5,561 nt of DNA, taken from Bacillota bacterium. GTDB lineage: Bacteria > Bacillota > Clostridia > Oscillospirales > Oscillospiraceae. Position 1 is the stretch's first letter. Each line of letters begins with the position of its first letter. Location of the stretch: positions 1 through 5,561 of the forward strand of contig WQUU01000116.1 in NCBI GenBank assembly GCA_009781925.1, given 5' to 3'. Position numbers and translations under genes: made by a program. Below the pieces are notes generated by a model, which made no database searches, had not been told where the DNA came from, and was given only the letters and a program-made list of their open reading frames with translations. Positions 1 to 4,523 of the stretch are shown piece by piece.

Positions 1-23
1 AGGCTACTGCCCTTATCATCTTT

Positions 24-52
24 ATCTTACCACACGTAAGGGAAAAAATCAA
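24..52 (-). promoter_or_regulatory. Probable leftward promoter for a gene outside the window
   Basis: Read on the minus strand, TTGATT (47-52) and TAAGAT (24-29) are separated by exactly 17 bases. The TAAGAT is preceded by TGG, giving an extended -10 (TGnTAAGAT). The match is 4 of 6 or better in each box. It would start transcription near position 17 and run off the left edge, divergent from pduL. The gene it serves is not visible, so this rests on consensus and spacing only. Confidence 0.4.
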
Positions 53-72
53 CCCCACAGGATTGGTTTTTT
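43..72. terminator. Hairpin with A-run/T-run arms upstream of pduL
   Basis: Bases 43-55 pair with 60-72: six A-T pairs, a T-G wobble, three pairs, one C-A mismatch and two C-G pairs, around a CACA loop. It ends in TTTTTT on the plus strand. It could terminate a gene entering from the left, or be a leader hairpin of pduL. Its left arm overlaps the -35 box of the leftward promoter, so the region may do more than one job. No convincing promoter for pduL itself is seen between here and its start. Confidence 0.4.
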
Positions 73-106
73 ACCAGTTTTTCAATACACACTTCGGAGG
101 AAACAC

Positions 107-682
107 ATGAGAGTCACAATCGAAGGTTCCGGCCGCCACATCCACATCACAAAAGAGCACCTGGCGGCTCTCTGCGGCGCGGACTACGCGCTGGAGGTCA
201 AAAAAATGCTCAGCCAGCCCGGTGAATTTGCCAGTAACACGAAGCTGGACGTGATCGGCCCCAAGGGGACGATCAAGGGCGTGTCCATCCTCGGCCCCTG
301 CCGCGCCGCAACCCAGGTGGAGCTCAGTCTGACGGACGCCAAGGTTCTGGGGTTAATCTGTCCCGTGCGGGAGAGCGGAGACGTGAAGGGCAGCGCCGGC
401 TGCACCATCGTGGGCCCACTTGGGAGCATTGCGCTTACAGAGGGCGCCATCATCGCCAAGCGCCATGTCCACTTCACGCCGGAGGATGCGGAAACCGCCG
501 GTGTGCAAGACAAGGAGATCATAGAGGTGCGCGTTGAGGGGCCGCGGGCGCTCATCTTTGACGAGGTGGTCTGCCGCGTGAGCCCCAGATACGCCACATA
601 CATGCATGTGGACTACGACGAGTGGAACGCCGCCGCCCTGAGCCCGGATAACTGCGCCGGGGAGATTGTGAAAAAACCGTAG
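107..682 (+). CDS. pduL: PduL-type phosphate acyltransferase (phosphotransacylase)
   Basis: This 191-aa protein should interconvert acyl-CoA (propionyl- or acetyl-CoA) and acyl phosphate, the step before an acyl kinase makes ATP. Family hallmarks are visible: GRHIHIT (9-15), QPGEFA (37-42), LGPCRAATQVELS (62-74), CPVRESGD (85-92), AKRHVHF (117-123) and MHVDYDEWNA (166-175). The histidines in HIH, RHVH and MHVD are the expected zinc ligands. The protein starts directly with the catalytic core and lacks the N-terminal encapsulation helix of microcompartment PduL, and no shell gene is near, so a free cytosolic enzyme is likely. The ATG is well placed after GGAGG (96-100, spacer 6). The TAG stop lies in the tip of the palindromic element that follows. 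The acyl chain preferred cannot be read from the sequence. Confidence 0.92.
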   Translation: MRVTIEGSGRHIHITKEHLAALCGADYALEVKKMLSQPGEFASNTKLDVIGPKGTIKGVSILGPCRAATQVELSLTDAKVLGLICPVRESGDVKGSAGCTIVGPLGSIALTEGAIIAKRHVHFTPEDAETAGVQDKEIIEVRVEGPRALIFDEVVCRVSPRYATYMHVDYDEWNAAALSPDNCAGEIVKKP

Positions 683-793
683 GGCGCGGCGCCCCCGGCA
701 CGCCGTCAGAGCGTTTGTCACAAACGAACCGCACCGATGCGAAGGGGTTGTCGCAAAACGCAAGAACGGGGCGTCCGGGGGGCCGCCCCCTAC
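679..793. repeat. 115-bp near-perfect palindromic (MITE/REP-like) element
   Basis: The left tip 679-704 is the inverted copy of 770-793 with one mismatch and two one-base bulges (GTAGGG...GCC against GGC...CCCTAC). The symmetry continues inward: GCGTTT (711-716) pairs with AAACGC (756-761), ACAA (720-723) with TTGT (748-751), and the centre is CGCA-CCGA-TGCG (730-741). The whole unit can therefore fold into one long hairpin. A small extra palindrome, CGTTTGTCACAAACG, sits at 712-726. It has no coding content and no T-run, so it is unlikely to be an ordinary terminator. GTAGGGG-CGG-CCCCC elements are familiar intergenic repeats in Oscillospiraceae-like genomes (from memory). The left tip supplies the pduL stop codon (680-682). 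Confidence 0.65.
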
Positions 794-802
794 AGGTTGT
801 GT

Positions 803-822
803 TGCATGATGCAAAATGCATC
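803..822. repeat. Nested short palindromes in the pduL/XRE gap
   Basis: TGCAT-G-ATGCA (803-813) overlaps GATGCA-AAA-TGCATC (808-822), so two mutually exclusive small hairpins are possible. Neither is followed by a T-run in either direction. This stretch lies between the 115-bp palindrome and the end of the XRE gene. No gene or clear terminator is seen in 794-868. A function is not evident. Confidence 0.3.
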
Positions 823-868
823 CACATGATGTAGGAGTCGGCGTCCTCGACGACCCGTTTTGCTACAA

Positions 869-1111
869 CTATTTAATTTCCTGATCCAACGCGTCAAACA
901 CAGGTGTACTGAAAAATTGCCCCAGCGTAATCTCAAAACCGTCGCACAGCTTCTTGATTGTGGTGACGCCGGGATTTTTGCTGCGCTTGTAAAAGATGCC
1001 CTTGATCGTCGAATTCGGAACGCCGGCGATATAGCTCAAGGCGTTGATTGTAATATGCCGCTCTTGGCACAGTTCCTCAATTCTCGCGGCGACCGCCTCG
1101 CGCGTATCCAT
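869..1111 (-). CDS. XRE-family (Cro/C1-type) transcriptional regulator, 80 aa
   Basis: This is a stand-alone DNA-binding repressor. The helix-turn-helix fits residues about 7-66: MDTREAVAARIEELCQER, then INALSYIAG (22-30, helix 2), VPNSTIKGIFY (31-41, recognition helix), and NPGVTTIKKLCDGFEITLGQFF (46-67) closing the fold. Nothing else is attached, so no sensor or protease domain is present. The start was set at the ATG (1109-1111) because GGGAGGG lies eight bases before it; an in-frame extension of 24 codons reaches into the operator region and has no good ribosome site. It diverges from the 52-aa gene, and three copies of one operator-like sequence lie between them, so autoregulation and control of the neighbour are likely (inference). 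This compact type is common in Clostridia. Confidence 0.9.
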   Translation of the reverse strand: MDTREAVAARIEELCQERHITINALSYIAGVPNSTIKGIFYKRSKNPGVTTIKKLCDGFEITLGQFFSTPVFDALDQEIK

Positions 1112-1135
1112 TTGTAGTCCCTCCCACAGAAGATG

Positions 1136-1225
1136 AAAGAAGTTTGCTATATAACCCAAAGAATTGTTTGGAATATATGGCAAACTTCTTTATTCTGTGA
1201 TATAATATTTGCGTTATATAGCAAA
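1136..1225. promoter_or_regulatory. Three-copy operator array between XRE gene and small ORF
   Basis: Site A (1136-1155) contains AAAGAAGTTTGC then TATATAAC. Site B (1174-1191) is its inverted copy over 18 bases with one mismatch (TATAT/GGCAAACTTCTTT). Site C (1213-1225, GTTATATAGCAAA) is a perfect 13-base inverted copy of 1143-1155. The shared core is TTTGCyATATA. B and C have the same orientation and are 41 bases apart, about four helical turns. B overlaps the -35 and C the start point of the small-ORF promoter, while A covers a TATATA that could be the -10 of the XRE gene. This is the expected design for repression by the adjacent XRE protein; binding itself is inferred. Confidence 0.65.
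1177..1206 (+). promoter_or_regulatory. Extended -10 promoter of the 52-aa small ORF
   Basis: TGATATAAT (1198-1206) is a perfect extended -10 with TATAAT at 1201-1206. A weak -35, ATGGCA (1177-1182), lies 18 bases upstream, inside operator site B. Transcription would start near 1213, inside site C, giving a leader of about 32 bases before the ATG. Confidence 0.65.
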
Positions 1226-1244
1226 TTAATCAGGAGGAATCCCC

Positions 1245-1403
1245 ATGGACTATCGTGAAATGTATTTTGAACTGTTCCGCAGGCAAACAGATGCCATTGA
1301 AATTTTAGAGAGGCTGATAGACGAGTTAAAAATTGGGCACCTTACGACAGAGGAGATGGCAATAGGCGCGCAGGACGGGGCGGAGGATGCGGAGGAACAA
1401 TAA
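1245..1403 (+). CDS. Small acidic helical protein, 52 aa, unknown function
   Basis: The frame runs from ATG (1245) to TAA (1403). Its ribosome site is ideal: AGGAGG at 1232-1237 with a 7-base spacer. Upstream there is a perfect TATAAT, and a hairpin terminator follows 22 bases after the stop, so it is a complete transcription unit. The protein starts MDYREMYFELFRRQTDAIEI, continues through an ILERLIDELKIG helix (20-31) and TTEEMAIGAQ, and ends in an acidic tail (GAEDAEEQ). The MDYxxMYxxLF opening recalls short uncharacterised proteins frequent in Clostridia (from memory, not searched). There are no cysteines, no membrane segment and no signal peptide. It is likely controlled by the divergent XRE repressor. 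It could be a small partner or sensor protein of a repressor module. A toxin/antitoxin role cannot be claimed. Confidence 0.82.
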   Translation: MDYREMYFELFRRQTDAIEILERLIDELKIGHLTTEEMAIGAQDGAEDAEEQ

Positions 1404-1425
1404 CAGAAACCCGCGCCCTCTTCAA

Positions 1426-1458
1426 CGCAAAAGACGCGCACCCCGCGCGTCTTTTGCG
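1426..1458. terminator. Bidirectional hairpin terminator between convergent genes
   Basis: Bases 1426-1439 (CGCAAAAGACGCGC) pair perfectly with 1445-1458 around a five-base ACCCC loop. The GC core GACGCGC/GCGCGTC is flanked by AAAA and TTTT, so on either strand the core is followed by four T. It lies just after the 52-aa ORF (+) and beyond the end of the membrane-protein gene (-), where a shared terminator is expected. The remaining bases 1459-1531 show nothing clear. Confidence 0.7.
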
Positions 1459-1531
1459 CTATAAAATTTGCATAAGGGGCCTACAGCGGTACATACGACT
1501 GCAGCGCAATCGCGAGGAGCGCAAGAGCGGC

Positions 1532-2296
1532 CTATACCGGCATCGGCAGATAGTTGAGCATGACAAAGCCGAGAAAGAGCCCGGCCACATTTGAGGCCAC
1601 GGCAAAGGCGATAGCCCGGGACTCCCCAAGTTCCTTTAATGTCCGTATGTAGATCAGCGTTTCCGCGACAATAAAGAGCAGCTCCGCGGCGATTAGAATG
1701 GGAACCGCCCCCACGGAACCGGCCAAACCGAAGCGGTAGATCAGCAAAAAATACAATGCCGCCTGCGCGACCAGATTGACTGTGAGGAAAACGAGCCAGC
1801 TCTTCAGCTTGCGGTATCCGAAGGCCAGGAAGATGAGCGCCGAGAGCAGCAGGCTGAGCCCAACGCGCACCGCGACCAGCAGCGCATTGCGGCCGGCGGG
1901 CGCGCCCATTGTAATTGTTTTATCGGTGTAGTTGAATGTGACCACATGGTTGGCTGTTTCAAAATCAATCTGCGGCAGCGGGTAGTCGAAAGTCTGCCCG
2001 CCGGACTCCACCAGCAGGTTCATCCCGGCGGCCGCCGCCCTGTGCATGTCCGAAAGGACAGCGAAATAGAGGCGGAAACTGGTCTCCCACACCTTCTGTA
2101 CCTTTTCAAGCTGCACGGCATCGGTTCCGCCCCCATCCCGAAAGCGGGCCAGCAACTGCAGATCCTTTGGCGCGGAGAGCACAATCACCGTCAATTGGGG
2201 CTGCGCCGTCGATTCCGCCAGGGCGATAGGGGCCAAGCCCCCGCCGAGCAGCAGCGCGGCCAGCAGCAGCGCGCAGATTCTTTTCACCCGTCCCAT
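1532..2296 (-). CDS. Exported membrane protein with four C-terminal helices, unknown function
   Basis: I do not recognise a named family for this 254-aa protein. Residues 1-27 form a clear signal peptide: MGRVKR, a leucine/alanine core, then a likely cut after ALA (25-27). Residues 28-137 are a soluble region outside the membrane, with alternating hydrophobic stretches (QLTVIVLSAP, FRLYFAVLSD, MNLLVESGGQ, NHVVTFNY) suggesting a beta-rich domain. Four membrane helices follow at about 139-160, 166-188, 194-216 and 228-250, leaving almost no cytoplasmic tail. The start was placed at the ATG (2294-2296) because GGGAGGG precedes it by eight bases and the signal peptide begins there; a 48-codon upstream extension is arginine-rich and not protein-like. 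It follows the SLH gene on the same strand but has its own promoter. A role at the cell surface is the most that can be inferred. Confidence 0.85.
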   Translation of the reverse strand: MGRVKRICALLLAALLLGGGLAPIALAESTAQPQLTVIVLSAPKDLQLLARFRDGGGTDAVQLEKVQKVWETSFRLYFAVLSDMHRAAAAGMNLLVESGGQTFDYPLPQIDFETANHVVTFNYTDKTITMGAPAGRNALLVAVRVGLSLLLSALIFLAFGYRKLKSWLVFLTVNLVAQAALYFLLIYRFGLAGSVGAVPILIAAELLFIVAETLIYIRTLKELGESRAIAFAVASNVAGLFLGFVMLNYLPMPV

Positions 2297-2317
2297 ATTA
2301 AAATCCCTCCCGGTCAG

Positions 2318-2346
2318 AGTATACCATATACATTTGCCGTATACAA
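2318..2346 (-). promoter_or_regulatory. Extended -10 promoter of the membrane-protein gene
   Basis: On the minus strand TTGTAT (2341-2346) and TATACT (2318-2323) are 17 bases apart, and TGG precedes the -10 (extended -10). The -35 matches consensus at only three positions, so the extended -10 must carry it. The palindrome GTATAC occurs twice, at 2319-2324 and 2339-2344, exactly 20 bases apart and touching both promoter boxes, which could be an operator pair. The -35 overlaps the foot of the upstream terminator hairpin. Confidence 0.55.
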
Positions 2347-2381
2347 CAGGAAAGACACCCCGAAAGGCGTCTTTTCTGTTG
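2344..2381 (-). terminator. Hairpin terminator after the SLH gene
   Basis: Bases 2366-2381 pair with 2344-2359 over 16 positions (one mismatch, one wobble) around a CCGAAA/TTTCGG loop. On the minus strand the core GACGCC...GGTGTC is followed by TTTCC, a short T-tract. It begins 22 bases after the SLH stop codon. It shares the AAAAGACGC...TCTTT design with the hairpin at 1426-1458. Confidence 0.55.
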
Positions 2382-2402
2382 CGCGTTCTCTTCACCTGCG
2401 CT

Positions 2403-3494
2403 CTACACGACCGGCTGGAACATCGCGGAGACGACCACATTCGCCGCCGGCATGGTAAAGGTGACGGTTGAGAGCACCGTGCCGTTGACGGTCAGGGTGT
2501 TGTCAACGAACTCCATACCGGGATCCGGCGTGACGGTGAGCGTGACCGTATCACCCGCGGCGGCGGTGGACTTATCGGCGGTGACCGTACCGCCCGTGAT
2601 CGACGGGTCGATTGTGACCGTGTAGATCGTCGGGGACGGAGACGGCGAAGCAATCGCCTGGAACATCGCGGAGACGACCACATTCGAGGCGGGCATGGTG
2701 AAAGTGGTGCTGTAGATCGGTGTGCCGTTCACTGTCAGCGAGCCCGGGGTCAGGGTCATGCCCGGATCTGCCGTAATGGTGAGCGTGACGGTATCGCCCG
2801 CGGCTGCGCTGGATTTATCGGCGCTGATGCTGCCGCCCGTGATTGACGGATCGATTGAAATGCTGTACATGGTCGGGATGCTGACCTGCATCAGGTTGTA
2901 GATCACCTGGCAGAGCTCTGTGCGGGTGATGGGCTGCTGGGGTTTAAACAGGCCGCCGCTCACGACGTTGTCAAAAATTCCGAAGTCGGTACAGACCGAG
3001 ACGGCATTTTTGGCCCAGCCGGAGATGCTCGCCGCGTCGGAATAAGCGGCCAAACCGGTCGTGCTGGTGATGCCGGGCAGATAGGTGTTCAGCACGAGTC
3101 TGGCCACCTGTTCCCGGGTCACGGTGCCGTAGATGTCAAAGTGCGTGGGGCTGACGCCGTCAAAAAAGCCCATGCCCTGCAGGACGACAATGGCGTTGTC
3201 CACCTCACCGTGGGTCTTGGTGGCGTCATCAAAGTTGTGGGCGCGCACGTGGAAGGTGCGGGCCCAGACGGTGGCGAGTTCGCCCCTGGTCAGGCTCCCG
3301 TCCGGATCGAAGATGCCGCCGCCGCGCCCGACTAAGAAACCGTTGTCCACACAGAATTCGATCGCCGTAAAATTCTTGTGTGTGGACGGGACGTCGGTGA
3401 AAGTCGGCGCGGCGGCCGACGCGCCCATGGGCAGCGCGAGGGTCAGCGCCAGAACAAGGGCGAGGGCCAGCGCGCGGGTTTTCGTGTGTTTCAT
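2403..3494 (-). CDS. Secreted SLH-domain surface protein with two InlB-like repeats
   Basis: This 363-aa protein should be exported and held on the wall by its SLH domains, which in this family grip pyruvylated secondary wall polymer. Residues 1-27 are a signal peptide (KHTKTR, a long Ala/Leu core, ASA cut site). Three SLH modules follow: 31-78 (FTDVP...LTRGELA), about 86-135 (NFDD...VTREQVA) and about 150-202 (YSDA...ITRTELC); the TRxE-like motif reads TRGE, TREQ and TRTE. Two beta-sandwich repeats (210-279 and 291-360) then end the protein, joined by an SPSPSP linker (283-288). No enzyme domain is present, so an adhesive or structural role fits. The start ATG (3492-3494) has GGGAG eight bases upstream; 15 further upstream codons lack a ribosome site and would spoil the signal peptide. 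No convincing promoter was found. A terminator follows. Confidence 0.92.
   Translation of the reverse strand: MKHTKTRALALALVLALTLALPMGASAAAPTFTDVPSTHKNFTAIEFCVDNGFLVGRGGGIFDPDGSLTRGELATVWARTFHVRAHNFDDATKTHGEVDNAIVVLQGMGFFDGVSPTHFDIYGTVTREQVARLVLNTYLPGITSTTGLAAYSDAASISGWAKNAVSVCTDFGIFDNVVSGGLFKPQQPITRTELCQVIYNLMQVSIPTMYSISIDPSITGGSISADKSSAAAGDTVTLTITADPGMTLTPGSLTVNGTPIYSTTFTMPASNVVVSAMFQAIASPSPSPTIYTVTIDPSITGGTVTADKSTAAAGDTVTLTVTPDPGMEFVDNTLTVNGTVLSTVTFTMPAANVVVSAMFQPVV
2415..2867. repeat. Tandem in-gene duplication encoding two InlB-like repeats
   Basis: The copies span 2415-2624 and 2658-2867, offset by 243 bases (81 codons). About 30 bases starting at 2415 and 2658 are identical, and the encoded segments share SIDPSITGG/TIDPSITGG, AAAGDTVTLT, DPGM, LTVNGT, TFTMPA and NVVVSAMFQ. 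The close DNA match points to a fairly recent unequal-crossover duplication, so the copy number may differ between strains. Confidence 0.75.
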
Positions 3495-3615
3495 AGGTGA
3501 TACTCCCTTTGCTTTTTTGTGGTTTGACACCCTTATCATCCCTAATTGGCGCGGGGAATATGCGATTTTTGACAGATGTAAATTTTGGGCGGATTGGAAA
3601 TAAAAAATAAGAGAC

Positions 3616-3646
3616 GCCCTTCGGCGGCGGCTGACTGAGGAAGGGC
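3616..3646 (-). terminator. Weak second hairpin in the nagB/SLH gap
   Basis: GCCCTTC (3616-3622) pairs with GAAGGGC (3640-3646), seven pairs with a 17-base loop. On the minus strand it is followed by a T-rich tract (3599-3613). It lies beyond the stronger nagB terminator and could be a back-up terminator or a leader structure of the SLH gene. The rest of 3495-3731 shows only AT-rich spacer and no gene. Confidence 0.3.
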
Positions 3647-3678
3647 TTGGATCAAATTTGACGTTTTACACGGCCGAC

Positions 3679-3709
3679 AAAAAACGGACACTGAACAAGT
3701 GTCCGTTTT
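3679..3709 (-). terminator. Rho-independent terminator of nagB
   Basis: AAAACGGACACT (3681-3692) and AGTGTCCGTTTT (3698-3709) form a 12-pair perfect stem with a five-base loop. On the minus strand it is followed by six T (3679-3684), and it begins 22 bases after the nagB stop. It could also stop plus-strand transcripts, since TTTTGTTTT follows in that direction. Confidence 0.85.
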
Positions 3710-3731
3710 GTTTTGCAGCAATATTCTTGTC

Positions 3732-4439
3732 CTAATCGCAGTAGATGACCGTCACACGCTTGTGATACTGCAGCGCCGAGGCCGGAATCTCCGGCGTGAC
3801 GGGGCCGTTCAGCGCCTGATCCAGAATCTCCTGCTTCTCGCTGCCGTTGGCGATGAGCAGGATGCTCCTCGCGCGCATGATGGTGCCGATGCCCATTGTG
3901 ACGGCCTGATCGGGCACCTGCTCGCCGGGGCCGAACAGGCGGGAGTTGGCAATCTTTGTGCTCTCCGTGAGCGTCACGACATGGGTCTCGTCGGCGAAGG
4001 CGGTGTCAGGTTCGTTGAAGCCGATGTGACCGTTTCGGCCGATGCCCAAAAGCTGCAGATCGATGCCGCCCGCCTCCCGGATACCCTGCTCGTAGGCCGC
4101 GCAGGAGGCGGCGGGGTTCTCCGCCACGCCGTCCGGAACGTGTATGGCCTCGGGGCGCATGTTCACATGGTTAAAAAGTTTGTCTTTCATGAAATAGAGA
4201 TAGCTCTGGGGGTGTGTTCCCGGCAGCCCGAAGTATTCGTCCAGATTGAAGGTGGTGATCTCCGAAAAGTCGATCACACCGGCGGCGTTCAAGTCCGCCA
4301 GCTCCCGGTAGGTTCCCTCCGGCGTGCTGCCGGTGGCGAAGCCGAGCACACTGCCGGGTTTGCGGATCATCTGGGCCGCGATGATGACGGCCGCTTTTTT
4401 GCTGAGGTCTGTGTAGTCCCTGGCTTTTATGACATTCAT
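3732..4439 (-). CDS. nagB: Glucosamine-6-phosphate deaminase
   Basis: NagB converts glucosamine-6-phosphate to fructose-6-phosphate and ammonia in the cytoplasm, the last step by which amino sugars enter glycolysis. At 235 aa it matches the short Bacillus-type family. Visible motifs: GFATGSTPEGTY (33-44, phosphate loop), TFNLDEYFGL (63-72, catalytic D67), GIGRNGHIGFNEP (132-144, with N136, H138 and E143 of the active site) and ANSRLF (164-169). N136, where E. coli has Asp141, is normal for the Gram-positive branch. The start is the ATG at 4437-4439; AAGGA lies 12 bases before it, a slightly long spacing, and 26 more upstream codons have no family match. It follows the ChbG-like deacetylase by 84 bases on the same strand, with its own promoter in the gap and a strong terminator after it. 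No GntR/NagR-type box was recognised. Confidence 0.95.
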   Translation of the reverse strand: MNVIKARDYTDLSKKAAVIIAAQMIRKPGSVLGFATGSTPEGTYRELADLNAAGVIDFSEITTFNLDEYFGLPGTHPQSYLYFMKDKLFNHVNMRPEAIHVPDGVAENPAASCAAYEQGIREAGGIDLQLLGIGRNGHIGFNEPDTAFADETHVVTLTESTKIANSRLFGPGEQVPDQAVTMGIGTIMRARSILLIANGSEKQEILDQALNGPVTPEIPASALQYHKRVTVIYCD

Positions 4440-4488
4440 GTTTTGATCAGTCCTTTCTGCAATTGAAAACAAGTTTGAAACACAGCAT

Positions 4489-4517
4489 AGTATACACCCG
4501 GCCCGGGACGGAATCAA
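4489..4517 (-). promoter_or_regulatory. Internal promoter in front of nagB
   Basis: On the minus strand TTGATT (4512-4517) and TATACT (4489-4494) are separated by 17 bases. Both boxes match consensus well. It sits in the 84-base gap after the deacetylase stop, so nagB can be transcribed alone as well as by read-through. The leader would be about 45 bases. Confidence 0.6.
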
Positions 4518-4523
4518 GACGCA

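Noticed and set aside
63..91. TTGGTT-17-TACACA as the pduL promoter
   Set aside because: The -10 matches only three bases and the start point would fall in the ribosome-binding site, leaving no usable leader.
353..814. 153-aa and 91-aa minus-strand frames across the pduL 3' end
   Set aside because: They are antisense to pduL and run through the palindromic element; the GC-rich DNA alone explains the long open frames.
1946..2458. 170-aa open frame on the plus strand
   Set aside because: It lies opposite the signal peptide and outer domain of the membrane-protein gene and crosses a hairpin and promoter; its composition (Arg/Gln/His rich) is typical of a shadow frame.
3530..3540. CCCTTATCATC also found at 10-20 near the left edge, as a shared operator
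   Set aside because: An 11-base match is expected a few times by chance in 5.5 kb, it is not palindromic and is placed differently relative to the genes.
3867..4439. Asn136 in NagB where E. coli has Asp141, as a possible broken active site
   Set aside because: The Gram-positive NagB branch, including B. subtilis, normally has Asn here, and D67, H138 and E143 are intact.
3699..4466. 255-aa open frame on the plus strand opposite nagB
   Set aside because: It is the antisense shadow of a clear NagB gene, has no ribosome site at its start and shows no family motif.
4463..4481. cre-like catabolite site before nagB
   Set aside because: The TGAAA half-sites are arranged as direct repeats without the central CG needed for a CcpA site.
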